The notes below the pieces were generated by a model. The model made no database searches. It was given only the letters and a program-made list of their open reading frames with translations, and was not told where the DNA came from. A DNA stretch of 64,000 nucleotides from Cellulomonas sp. Root930. Its GTDB lineage: Bacteria > Actinomycetota > Actinomycetes > Actinomycetales > Cellulomonadaceae. A program made the position numbers and the translations under genes. The stretch spans positions 124,001 to 188,000 of the forward strand of contig LMJI01000002.1 of assembly GCA_001429255.1 (NCBI GenBank), in the 5' to 3' direction. Positions 55,221-63,630 of the stretch are shown piece after piece. Each line of letters starts with the position of its first letter. The stretch's first letter is position 1.

Positions 55221-56435
55221 CTACCGCCCTGAGGGTGCGGGGTGGGTGGTGCCGGCGGGGAGCAGGGCGCCTTTGCAGATGGGGTTGGACCAGCCGAGGT
55301 AGCCGTTGCCGTGCAGGTACATGGCGGACATGCGGGCGAAGCTGATCAGGTAGACCCCGCCGTGGTTGCCGGTGGCGGAGTCGAAGACCTCGTTGGCGGT
55401 GAGCAGGATCTTGGACGGGTCGCACCCGGGGTCGGCCTGCACGACCAGGGAGGCGTGGCCGAAGGGGCGTCCGGTGTTCCAGAACGTGAACGCGCCCAGG
55501 GGTGGGCAGGTGTCGGCGGGGTGGGCGTGCCCGGTGGCGACCATCTCGGTCCAGTGGGTCTTGGCGGAGGTGAACCCGGACCCGACGTATCCGTAAGCGC
55601 GGCAGGCGAGCCGGTCGCAGAGCTGTCGCCAGCCGGAGGTGACCCCGACGTAGGCCAGGCCATTGCGCACGGCGGTCGCCACGTTGGCCGGTGTGTCGGC
55701 TGGGACGGCGACGTGGCCGCTGCCGAGCGGGACTGAGCATCCGGTCGCTGGTGATTCGTCCACCGGGGTGACCGCTGCGGTGAGGTCGGGGTTGGCGACC
55801 TCGGGGGCGGCGCCGGACACGGGGTCGGCGGACCATGCGGTCATGCGCTCGTGGACGTTGGCGATGAACTGGGCGGTGATGGCGGGGATGGTGGGGTAGG
55901 TGCGCAGCCGGGACTCGCCGGCGTTGTGCGCGATGACCAGCGCGTCGAGGGTCGAGAGGCTCGACGAGGCCCAGTCCGGGTGCTGTTCGCGGATGCTGCG
56001 CACGCCGGCCAGGCGGGCGCACAGGTAGGTGCCGCCGACGCGGGCGTGGGTGGCGGGGTCCTCGATGTCGGGTGTGCCGTTGTGGTCGAGGTCGGCGTTC
56101 CAGGGGCCGCCGTAGTGCGCTCGCCAGATGGAGGCGTTCATCTGCAGCAGTCCCCAGGTGCCTCCGTTGGAGTCGTCGGCGTGGGCGTCGGGCCGGAACC
56201 CGGATTCCTGGGCCATGACGGCCGCGATCCACGTCTCGGGAAGGTCGGGGCAGGTCGCCTTTGTCTCGGCGATCCAGGCACGGGCGATGGCGGGGATGGG
56301 TGCGTCGTGGGCGAGCGGTCCTCCGGCGGAGCTGGTGATGCATGCGCTGGCCGTGCCGCCGACGGCGACCGCGGTCACGATCGCGATGGTCGGGACGGCG
56401 AGGAACCCGAGCGCGCCGAGCGCGAGTTTGATCAT
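55221..56435 (-). CDS. VirB1-like lytic transglycosylase with C-terminal peptidase-like domain
   Basis: 404 residues. Signal peptide (MIKLALGALGFLAVPTIAIV), then an SLT domain with catalytic Glu77 (MAQESGF), NGGTWGLLQMN and VIAHNAGESRL. The second half (about 235-400) has CRAYGYVGSGF, FTFWNTGRPFGHASLVV and GGVYLISF, a CHAP/NlpC-like arrangement of Cys and His. It opens the wall for the secretion channel. It overlaps the coupling-protein gene (ATGA). Confidence 0.88.
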   Translation of the reverse strand: MIKLALGALGFLAVPTIAIVTAVAVGGTASACITSSAGGPLAHDAPIPAIARAWIAETKATCPDLPETWIAAVMAQESGFRPDAHADDSNGGTWGLLQMNASIWRAHYGGPWNADLDHNGTPDIEDPATHARVGGTYLCARLAGVRSIREQHPDWASSSLSTLDALVIAHNAGESRLRTYPTIPAITAQFIANVHERMTAWSADPVSGAAPEVANPDLTAAVTPVDESPATGCSVPLGSGHVAVPADTPANVATAVRNGLAYVGVTSGWRQLCDRLACRAYGYVGSGFTSAKTHWTEMVATGHAHPADTCPPLGAFTFWNTGRPFGHASLVVQADPGCDPSKILLTANEVFDSATGNHGGVYLISFARMSAMYLHGNGYLGWSNPICKGALLPAGTTHPAPSGR

Positions 56436-58240
56436 GCGGGGACCGCCGTTCCGGTGGCGGTGGCGTGCTCGACGGCCTGCTGGTCGGCCTGGAGGTCGGC
56501 TGCGTCGCGTCGAGCGGTCCAGGCGGCCAGGTCGATGATGGTGGGTTTGGTCTGCCGGAGCAGGAGCACGCCGGTGCCGAACGGCAGGGTCCGCAGCACG
56601 GACGCCGGCATGACCGGGACGGTGCGTACGGACGTGGACGAGGAGTGTTCGCCGGACCGGCCGCGGGAGCGGGTCTCGGTGAGCTCGTCGACTTCCCCGA
56701 CGAGGCGGGCGACGTCGTCCAGGTCGCGGTACTTGGCCAGTCCGCCGAGCACGATCTTGACGGTGGCGGCGTCCCAGATGGCGTCCGCGGCGTGCTCGCC
56801 CCAGCGGGCGCGGGCTTGGGCCAGGGACTGCAGGACGGCCAGGGTGGTGATGCCGGAGCCGCCGCCTTCGGCCATCAGCGAGGGCAGGGATGGCAGTGGG
56901 GTGAGGTTGGCGATCTCGTCGAGGGCGAGCAGCAGGGGTGGGTCGAGGCGGGCGCCGGGGGAGCGGGCGGCCAGGGCGCGGGCGGTCTCGGTGATGTCTT
57001 CGACGAATGCCGCGACCAGGGGAGCGCAGGAGCCCGAGGCGACCGCCGAGGCCAGGAGATAGAGGGTCCCGGACTCGCGCAGGAACGTTGTGGGGTCGAA
57101 GGACTCGTCGCGTTTCGGGTCGACGGCGGCCAGGACGTCGGGGTCGGCGAGGGCGGCTAGGGATTGGCGGACGCCGAGCCAGATGGAGTCGCGGGTGCGG
57201 GGGTCGGAGTGAATGGAGGCTTCGAGGGCGTCGGCCCACCCGTCCGCGGCTGCGGTGTTGCGGTTCAGGATCGTGACGGCGTCCTCGGCCAGGGCCGGGT
57301 TCAGGGACCACCGGTACAGGTCGACGGCACGCCGGCCGTCCAACGCGGCGGCGTGCAGGAGGCAGCGCAGGGCGGTCTCGGTCTGCCCGGCCCAGAAGTC
57401 GGAGTCGGACACGGTGCGGCCGAACCCGGCGCCGGCGGCCAGCCCGCGCGCTCGGACCAGGGCAGTGCGTGGGGTCTCGCAGCCGCGCACGGGTGACCAG
57501 GCCAGCCCGCCGGGCAGACCGGCGAGGCGTTGCGGGTCGAAGATCGCGACCGGCCCTCTGGTTCGACGAGCTCGCAGCGTGACGGCGAGGGTGTCCGGGC
57601 GGGTCGACGTAGCCACGACCGGTCCGGGGGCGTCCAGGACCCAGGGGATGACCACGTGCAGGCCCTTGCCCATGCGTGGTGGTCCGACGAGCAGGGCGGA
57701 GTCCTCCACGGTGCACCACAGGTCGCGACCGCGCAGCCTCCCGAGGAGGAACCCCACCTGCTGCGGGGTGGCGGACCGGTCCAGGGACGGGCGCACGACC
57801 GACGCGCGGGCGCGCAGGCTTCGCTGGCCCGCGACGGTGTGCACGTCACGGGGCGCCGCCATCCCGGGGAGGTCGCGCAGCGCAGCGGCACGCCCGCCGC
57901 TTGTTGTCGCGAGGCGTCGCGATACCCACCAGATGCCCAACGCGACACCAACCCAGGCTGCTGCGGCCACCGCGGTCCCGGTCCAGTACGCCACCGGGCC
58001 GGGCAGCGCAGACGGTTCCGGCCACACGGAGGCCGGGTCGCCGGGCTGGGTGATCGCGCTGAGCGCGGTGAGTAGTCCCGCGGTCGGGAGTGGGCGTCCG
58101 GTCAGGACGCAGGCGAGGGCCGCTCCGGACCACAGGACCGCGGCCAGGACGAGGACGGCGGCGCCGGCCGTCATCGCCCACGTCGTCATGTCCGGTCCGC
58201 CCGCGGTGCCTGGACGCGGTCCCTGGTGCGTCGGCCTCAT
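56432..58240 (-). CDS. TraG/VirD4-type conjugation coupling ATPase
   Basis: 602 residues. Two N-terminal helices (about 21-47 and 85-108), Walker A VGPPRMGKGLH (about 185-195), Walker B LLLALDEIANL and a TraM-recognition-type C-terminal core (VLQSLAQARARWGEHAADAIW, then TKIVLGG-like VKIVLGGLAKYRDL). It brings the relaxase-DNA complex to the channel. ATG 58240 overlaps the upstream stop (ATGA); ATG 58189 (MTTWAMTAG) is a good alternative. Confidence 0.9.
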   Translation of the reverse strand: MRPTHQGPRPGTAGGPDMTTWAMTAGAAVLVLAAVLWSGAALACVLTGRPLPTAGLLTALSAITQPGDPASVWPEPSALPGPVAYWTGTAVAAAAWVGVALGIWWVSRRLATTSGGRAAALRDLPGMAAPRDVHTVAGQRSLRARASVVRPSLDRSATPQQVGFLLGRLRGRDLWCTVEDSALLVGPPRMGKGLHVVIPWVLDAPGPVVATSTRPDTLAVTLRARRTRGPVAIFDPQRLAGLPGGLAWSPVRGCETPRTALVRARGLAAGAGFGRTVSDSDFWAGQTETALRCLLHAAALDGRRAVDLYRWSLNPALAEDAVTILNRNTAAADGWADALEASIHSDPRTRDSIWLGVRQSLAALADPDVLAAVDPKRDESFDPTTFLRESGTLYLLASAVASGSCAPLVAAFVEDITETARALAARSPGARLDPPLLLALDEIANLTPLPSLPSLMAEGGGSGITTLAVLQSLAQARARWGEHAADAIWDAATVKIVLGGLAKYRDLDDVARLVGEVDELTETRSRGRSGEHSSSTSVRTVPVMPASVLRTLPFGTGVLLLRQTKPTIIDLAAWTARRDAADLQADQQAVEHATATGTAVPA

Positions 58241-59334
58241 CGGGAGACCGACTCGATCTGCTGGGTGTGGAGCTCGGGGGCGGCCGCGGGGGTGTAGGCC
58301 GGTTGGATGGGCATGGCCGCGGCCGTGCGGCGCAGGGCCGCGGTCAACAGGTGCCCGGTGTCGACCAGGTCGGTGACGAGCACGCCGGGGTTCGCGGCGC
58401 CGGCGACGAGCTGTGCGGCGCCGGCGTCGGCCAGGTGCCGTACCTGGTCGCCGGCGACGGCTTGGATCGCCGGATCGAGCTGCCGGGACCAGCCGTCGTC
58501 GACGGCGGCCCGCAGCTCGGACAGTCCGGGGACGCCCTGCTCGTGGTGGGCGTGCGCGCGGGTTGCCCAGGCGACGGTAACGATGTCGACTTGCTGTCCG
58601 AGCTCGGCGAGCTCGAGCATGGTGCCGTAGACGGCGCGCCACCCGGGGTCGGGGACCCGGTTGGGTGCCAGCCAGGCGGCGACGCCCGGGATGTGGTCGG
58701 GCTGGGCGATGAGCGCGCCGATCAGTGCGACGAGGTTGCGGCGCTCGGAGCCGGCATCGCGGCCGGGGTGCCCGCACAGGTACTTGTCGGCACCCATCCG
58801 CGCCTCGGTGTTCCGCATGACGGCCCGCAGGGCGAGTGGGACGACGACCTCGTCGTGTGGTTGGCCCGTGGCCTTGGCCCATCGCGATTCGGCGCAGTCC
58901 ATCGCGGCGTTCACGACGTTGCAGGTCGCGTAGATCGGACGTGACGTGCGATCCGATGCGCACCGCACGGCGGCCGCGCGCAGGAGCACGCCGGTGCCGG
59001 CGATCTCTCGACGTAGGCCGCCGTCGAGCACCATCCGCGCGTAGGTGACGGCGTGCGGGTGCGGTGGTGTCACGTGCAGCAGGTCCGCGAGCCGCGGCAG
59101 GTTGGCCCGTCGGGTGCCGAGCCGCTCGACGAGGGTGTCGGCCATCGTCTGGGGGTCGATCGCCTGGTCGGCGGCGCGCCGCTCGAGCATGGAGGTGAAG
59201 ACCTGGGCGTGCCAGGTGTCGGCGAAGTCGCCTGCCCGGAGCCAGCGCTGGATGTCATCCAGTGTGTCGGGGTGCAGCAGGACTGAGCCGAGGGTGGCTT
59301 GCTCGGACAGCCGGATGATGGCGTCGTCGTTCAT
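58237..59334 (-). CDS. DnaB N-terminal-domain-like protein, duplicated, without helicase part
   Basis: 365 residues. SEQATLGSVLLHPDTLDDIQ starts a domain like the N-terminal, primase-contacting domain of DnaB helicases; a second similar unit begins near ERRNLVALIGALIAQPDH (about 200). No RecA-type ATPase with Walker motifs is present. Inside a conjugation operon it may recruit replication proteins to the transferred strand, or act as a structural relative. The ATG at 59334 is used; a GTG at 59343 overlaps the VirB4-like stop. Confidence 0.75.
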   Translation of the reverse strand: MNDDAIIRLSEQATLGSVLLHPDTLDDIQRWLRAGDFADTWHAQVFTSMLERRAADQAIDPQTMADTLVERLGTRRANLPRLADLLHVTPPHPHAVTYARMVLDGGLRREIAGTGVLLRAAAVRCASDRTSRPIYATCNVVNAAMDCAESRWAKATGQPHDEVVVPLALRAVMRNTEARMGADKYLCGHPGRDAGSERRNLVALIGALIAQPDHIPGVAAWLAPNRVPDPGWRAVYGTMLELAELGQQVDIVTVAWATRAHAHHEQGVPGLSELRAAVDDGWSRQLDPAIQAVAGDQVRHLADAGAAQLVAGAANPGVLVTDLVDTGHLLTAALRRTAAAMPIQPAYTPAAAPELHTQQIESVSR

Positions 59335-59339
59335 GGTGA

Positions 59340-60647
59340 TCACCGGTCCTCGTGTTCGGTGTCGTCGCGCATGGCGGAGTCGGTGTCGACGACGTCGACC
59401 TCGACGGGGTGCAGGACGTGGTGCACGACGTGGGTGCGGCGGGGCATCTTCCACAGCCCGGTGCCCCGCGGCAGCACGGGCAGCAGGTCCCGTTCCGGTC
59501 GCGTCAGGCCCAGCGCGGTGGCGGTGCCGTCGAGCTGGTCGGACTCCTGCCGGTAGATGACGCGGGTCGAGCAGTCCGCCAGCAGTCCCTGCGCCAGAGA
59601 GCGGGCCTCGGAGCCTTGCTCGCCGATGGCGTCCCGGTCGGACAGGCGGTGCAGGACCATGAGGTTTGCGAGCCCGTGGGCGCGCGAAAGCTTCCATTGC
59701 GACTGCATCCGGCGCACCAGTGCGGCGTGTCGCAGGACCCGCCACGCCTCGTCGTAGATGACCCACCGCTTCGCGGCCGACACCAGGAGTGCGCCTTCGA
59801 GCCACGCCGAGGCGCAGGTCATCGCCAGTGCCAGCGCGTCCTCGTCGGAGCCCAACCGTGACAGGTCGAGCACGACCATGGGTGCACGCGGATCGAGGCG
59901 TTCGGTCGAGGGCCCGTCGAAGAGGCCCGCCAGGTCGCCGCGCACGAGACGTCGCAAGCCATGGGCCACATCGCGCCCGTCCGCCAATCGATCTGCGACG
60001 CGGACACCGTCCGAACGTGCCGCCGAGGCGTCGGGGGAGGTCAGCGTCTCGAGGACGTCGCCGATCGTGGGTGAGCTGTGACGGCGCTCGGCCAAGGTGA
60101 GGGCCGCGTCCAGCGCGCCGAGCTCAGCGGCGCCGAGTTCCCGACGGATCGTCAAGGTTGCGACCGCAGCGAGAAGGCGGATCCGCGGTCCGTGGGGTTC
60201 CACGCCGTCCGGGGCGTCCAGCGGGTTGAGCCGCGCCGACAGTCCTGACCCGAGCCGCACCACCGTGCCACCAATCGCTTCGGCGACCGGCGCCCACTCA
60301 CCCTTCGGGTCGCCCGGCACATAGACGGACCGTCCGGCGGTGATGCTGCGCATCGCGAGTGACTTGGCCAGCGCGGACTTGCCCTGCCCGATCACCCCCG
60401 CCAGGAGCACGTTCGGGTTCGTCAGGTGGCCTGCGCCGTACAGCGCCCACGGGTCGAAGCAGAACGGCCCGCCGGTCAGCGCGTCCTGCCCCACCGGGAC
60501 GCCGACCTCACATGAGGGCGACACGAGGAACGGGTACGCACCAGCCAGGGTCGCCGACGAGGCCCGGTGTGCCGGCAGCCGCAGCCGTGGACCGCTGCGG
60601 TACCGCCCGACAGTCCGGCGGAACGTCGGCGTGCTCGTCGCAGTCAC
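59340..60647 (-). CDS. VirB4/TraC-like conjugation ATPase (C-terminal ATPase part)
   Basis: 435 residues. Walker A GVIGQGKSALAKS (84-96), Walker B RWVIYDEAWRVL, LHRLSDRDAIGEQG and a motif with ADCSTRVIYRQ typical of VirB4 ATPases. The N-terminal VirB4 half is absent here and appears to be supplied by the SCO6880-family protein encoded just upstream. It powers pilus or channel assembly. The GTG start overlaps that gene (GTGA). Confidence 0.88.
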   Translation of the reverse strand: MTATSTPTFRRTVGRYRSGPRLRLPAHRASSATLAGAYPFLVSPSCEVGVPVGQDALTGGPFCFDPWALYGAGHLTNPNVLLAGVIGQGKSALAKSLAMRSITAGRSVYVPGDPKGEWAPVAEAIGGTVVRLGSGLSARLNPLDAPDGVEPHGPRIRLLAAVATLTIRRELGAAELGALDAALTLAERRHSSPTIGDVLETLTSPDASAARSDGVRVADRLADGRDVAHGLRRLVRGDLAGLFDGPSTERLDPRAPMVVLDLSRLGSDEDALALAMTCASAWLEGALLVSAAKRWVIYDEAWRVLRHAALVRRMQSQWKLSRAHGLANLMVLHRLSDRDAIGEQGSEARSLAQGLLADCSTRVIYRQESDQLDGTATALGLTRPERDLLPVLPRGTGLWKMPRRTHVVHHVLHPVEVDVVDTDSAMRDDTEHEDR

Positions 60648-62071
60648 AGCACACCCCTGGCGAACGGAAGGGCTGCGGCCAGGTGCGCTTGCCCCTGCCG
60701 GCCGAACAGGCGCCGCACCTCACACATCGCCTGAGCTGCGGTTGTCTCGAGTGCGGCACAGCGCTCCTCGAGCTCGGCCTCGCTGGTCGCGGACACGGTG
60801 ACCAGCCCGGTGAAGCGCAGATCCCCGTGGCCGGCCACGAGCTCGGCCTCGCGGCGCTCGAGATCGGCGACCTCCGCGCGCGTGCTCTCGGCTTCGACCT
60901 GGCCGATGCGCGTTCGCTGAGCCGCGTCGGCCATGTGCTCGGCCTTGCTGCGGCGAATATCCCGCAGGGCCCGGGCGGTCGTGAGCGGCTCGGCAATCAC
61001 GGTCAGGGTCCTGGGGGTGGCCTCCCCGAGGAGCAAGGGCTGCAGGAAGCTGGGGTGGACGTCGCTGCGCGGCCACTCGGTCACCCAGTACGTGGCGTGC
61101 ACAGCACCGTCGGCCCGCAGCAACGACCACTGCTCGTCTACGCCCATTGGAGCACGGATCGGCCACGGCCCGTCCTCCGCCCGAGCAGCGGCCGGCGGGT
61201 CGTAGGCGCTGCGCACCACGGCAGCCAGATCCTCGCGCCCGAGCCACCCCTGCGGTGTGAGGTCCGCGCCGACCAGGGATGTCGCGACCGCGTCCAGGTG
61301 CTTGGCCACGAGTGCGATGTCGGCCGTCGTCAGAGCGCGGCGACCTCGCGGTGCACGGAGCGCCACGGCCAGGAGGGTGTCTCGCGCTTGTGGTCGCACG
61401 AACCCGCCGTCGAGCAGTCCGGCGAGAGCGATGGATAGCTCGGTCGTGGGGGAGACGCAGCGATCGCGCCACCACCGACGCGCAGGAGCCAAGCCACCAG
61501 GGACAGTGCGCGCCATCAGCTGCACCCGCACGATCGCCGGCTGCTGGCACAGTCCCGCCAGCACCCGGCCCCACCCGGCCACCTTGTGCTCCTGCGCTGC
61601 GGGGTCGTCCAGGACGAATCCCGCACCCGCGACCCGCAGTACCCCGCAGATCACGCCAGCGCGCCGATCGAGGATGAGCGTCGCCCTGAGCGCGTCGCAG
61701 GGGACTAGCTCCAACCGACCGGTCATGCCCGGCAGGACGAGCACGTCGTGCGCGATCTTCGTCCCCCGAGTTGTGGTGATGGCCGTGGTCGCCCGGGTCA
61801 GCCTCCGCACCTGCCACTGCGTTAGCAGAGGCACCCATCCGACGACAGGCCGGCCTGCTACCGAGACTGTGCCCGCGACGAGCAGCGTCAACCACACCGG
61901 CGCCGTGACCGCGAACCCGCCCGCACCCGCGGAGAACACCGCAGCCACCGCCACGATCAACGCGACACCCACCACAGCAAGCTGGGCAGCGGACAAACCC
62001 AGCAGCACGCCGCGGCGCTCCAGGCGACCGAACCGGACCGTCGACACGCCGGCGTTCTCTGGCGAGCTCAT
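60644..62071 (-). CDS. SCO6880 family T4SS protein (PrgI/VirB4 N-terminal-like)
   Basis: 475 residues. Two helices near the N-terminus (about 25-72) follow FGRLERRGVLLGLSAAQLAV, the start typical of the family. The long cytoplasmic part includes TRGTKIAHDVLVLPGMTG and a helical region with RDIRRSKAEHMADAAQRTRIG. In actinobacterial mating systems it precedes the VirB4-like ATPase and is thought to be its membrane-linked partner. Both neighbours overlap by four bases. Confidence 0.85.
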   Translation of the reverse strand: MSSPENAGVSTVRFGRLERRGVLLGLSAAQLAVVGVALIVAVAAVFSAGAGGFAVTAPVWLTLLVAGTVSVAGRPVVGWVPLLTQWQVRRLTRATTAITTTRGTKIAHDVLVLPGMTGRLELVPCDALRATLILDRRAGVICGVLRVAGAGFVLDDPAAQEHKVAGWGRVLAGLCQQPAIVRVQLMARTVPGGLAPARRWWRDRCVSPTTELSIALAGLLDGGFVRPQARDTLLAVALRAPRGRRALTTADIALVAKHLDAVATSLVGADLTPQGWLGREDLAAVVRSAYDPPAAARAEDGPWPIRAPMGVDEQWSLLRADGAVHATYWVTEWPRSDVHPSFLQPLLLGEATPRTLTVIAEPLTTARALRDIRRSKAEHMADAAQRTRIGQVEAESTRAEVADLERREAELVAGHGDLRFTGLVTVSATSEAELEERCAALETTAAQAMCEVRRLFGRQGQAHLAAALPFARGVL

Positions 62072-63183
62072 CGTGCGCCGCCTCGGTCAGGCACAGGCAC
62101 CGGCGGAGGAGGGGTGGGCTTCGGCCCGCCCGTCGCGACGCCACCGGATGCCCCTTTCGCCGCGCCCGCGGCGCGCACTGCCGTGCCTATCCCTCCGGTC
62201 GCCGTCGACATCACGACCTGTTGTGCGGCGTAACGGGTGGTCGTCGCAGCACCGCGCGCTGCCTTGCTAATGGGGTTGGCCGCGACGTTGGCGTGCATGA
62301 CCCCAGCGGCCTCCATGCCGGACCAGTGCACGAACCGCCAGGTCAGCCACGGCGCCCACACCGCGATCGCCAGGAGCAGGATCCCGATCAGCGTGTCCGA
62401 GAGCCCGGCGACGCCGTCGGCCTGCTGTGTGGGTGCGACGCCGGGCTCGGTGGGGCCCGCGCCTGTGAAGGCGGAGGCGCCGACGACGAAGGCCACGACG
62501 ATGACGATCTTGGAGAACACCAACGCGGCGACGATCTCGAGCCAACGGCGCGTCCACACCCGTGTCTGGTCCCACGTCGACCCCGCGAAGGCGATCGGCG
62601 CGAAGACCGCGACGAGAACCAGTGCGGCCTTGCGGAACAGCAGGACGCCCCACAGCAGGACGAACCCGAGCATGAGCACCAGGCCGATCAGGATCTGCAA
62701 CGCGGGGGAGAGTGACGTGAGCGCGACGAAGTCGAAGAACTGAGATGCCGCCTCTGTGACGGTCAGACCTGCGGCTGACGCGATGTACTCGCAGATCCCG
62801 TCGACAGCGGTCAGCGCGAGCTGCGTCGCGCCGAGGGCGAGCGCCGCACCGAGCATCGCCTTGGCGACCCCGACGACGGCGCGGACCAAGCCGCCAGCCT
62901 CGTGGCGCAGGACGGAGGTGAGCACCTGAACGACGAAGAGCCCCACGACGACGGGCAGAGCGATGGCAGCGATGACCGCGACGTTCGCGCGGAACCAGCC
63001 GACGCTCAGGTCGATCGACGTGCTCGAGCTCAGCGCGGCAAGGGCCAACCGACCGACCTGCTCGGCACCACCGACGAACGAACCCCCGAGTCCGCCGAGC
63101 ACGTAGTCGGAAGCGGCGCCCTGCGCGGACTCGCAGATGGCGGCAGCAGGTCCGATGCAGGCGTCGAGTGCCGGGACCGGCAT
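62068..63183 (-). CDS. VirB6/TrbL-like conjugation membrane protein
   Basis: 371 residues with about seven membrane helices (from about 70 to 300), including WGVLLFRKAALVLVAVFAPIAFAG, the TrbL-like core, and a Pro/Gly-rich cytoplasmic end. It would form the inner-membrane channel. It starts two bases after the stop of the DUF6112 gene and overlaps the SCO6880 gene (ATGA). Confidence 0.85.
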   Translation of the reverse strand: MPVPALDACIGPAAAICESAQGAASDYVLGGLGGSFVGGAEQVGRLALAALSSSTSIDLSVGWFRANVAVIAAIALPVVVGLFVVQVLTSVLRHEAGGLVRAVVGVAKAMLGAALALGATQLALTAVDGICEYIASAAGLTVTEAASQFFDFVALTSLSPALQILIGLVLMLGFVLLWGVLLFRKAALVLVAVFAPIAFAGSTWDQTRVWTRRWLEIVAALVFSKIVIVVAFVVGASAFTGAGPTEPGVAPTQQADGVAGLSDTLIGILLLAIAVWAPWLTWRFVHWSGMEAAGVMHANVAANPISKAARGAATTTRYAAQQVVMSTATGGIGTAVRAAGAAKGASGGVATGGPKPTPPPPVPVPDRGGAR

Positions 63184-63184
63184 C

Positions 63185-63496
63185 TCAGATCATCCCGCCC
63201 AGACCGGAGAAGAACGCCACGATCGCGTTGGCTCCGCCGATCAGCAGCGCGCCGCCGGCGGCGATGAGGACCCCTGTCTTCCCGCCCGAGGCGTACCCGT
63301 AGTTGCCCTGCTGGCGGGCCACCGCCCACACGATCACGGAGATCACCAGGCCAGCAACGCAAGCCACCAGGCCCCAGGTCAGCAGCGCCCCGACCAGCTG
63401 CTTGACGACAGCCAAACCCGGCAGACCGGTCTCGTTCGGGGTGATGCCCGGGTCGGCGCCGATGACCTTGCCGACGTTGATCGACACGTGTTCCAT
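63185..63496 (-). CDS. VirB2-like DUF6112 family pilin/channel protein
   Basis: 103 residues from the ATG at 63494-63496, with GGGGTG upstream. NETGLPGLAVVKQLVGALL, then two helices around ACVAGLVISVIVWAVA and GVLIAAGGALLIGGANAIVAFF, match the DUF6112 pattern, the small two-helix VirB2-like subunit of actinobacterial T4SS. First gene of the leftward mating-pair operon. A GTG at 63526 would add ten residues. Confidence 0.85.
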   Translation of the reverse strand: MEHVSINVGKVIGADPGITPNETGLPGLAVVKQLVGALLTWGLVACVAGLVISVIVWAVARQQGNYGYASGGKTGVLIAAGGALLIGGANAIVAFFSGLGGMI

Positions 63497-63549
63497 TGCG
63501 CACCCCGGGGATCCATGGGCGCTCACCGGTCGTCAGCGCCATCTGGTCA

Positions 63550-63580
63550 TAGGTGCGCCGGAGTGTGCGTAACCCGCGAG
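63550..63580 (+). promoter_or_regulatory. bipartite ICE operator/promoter motif, copy 3
   Basis: TAGGTGCGCC, five variable bases, then GTGCGTAACCCGCGAG (14 of 16 matches with copies 1 and 2). It lies 54 bases before the mating-pair operon. On that operon's strand TTACGC and TATGAC could be the promoter elements. Confidence 0.6.
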
Positions 63581-63630
63581 ATCGCGAGTACAAACAAGAG
63601 GGCTGGGATCGCGGCGTCAGAACCGCCGGC

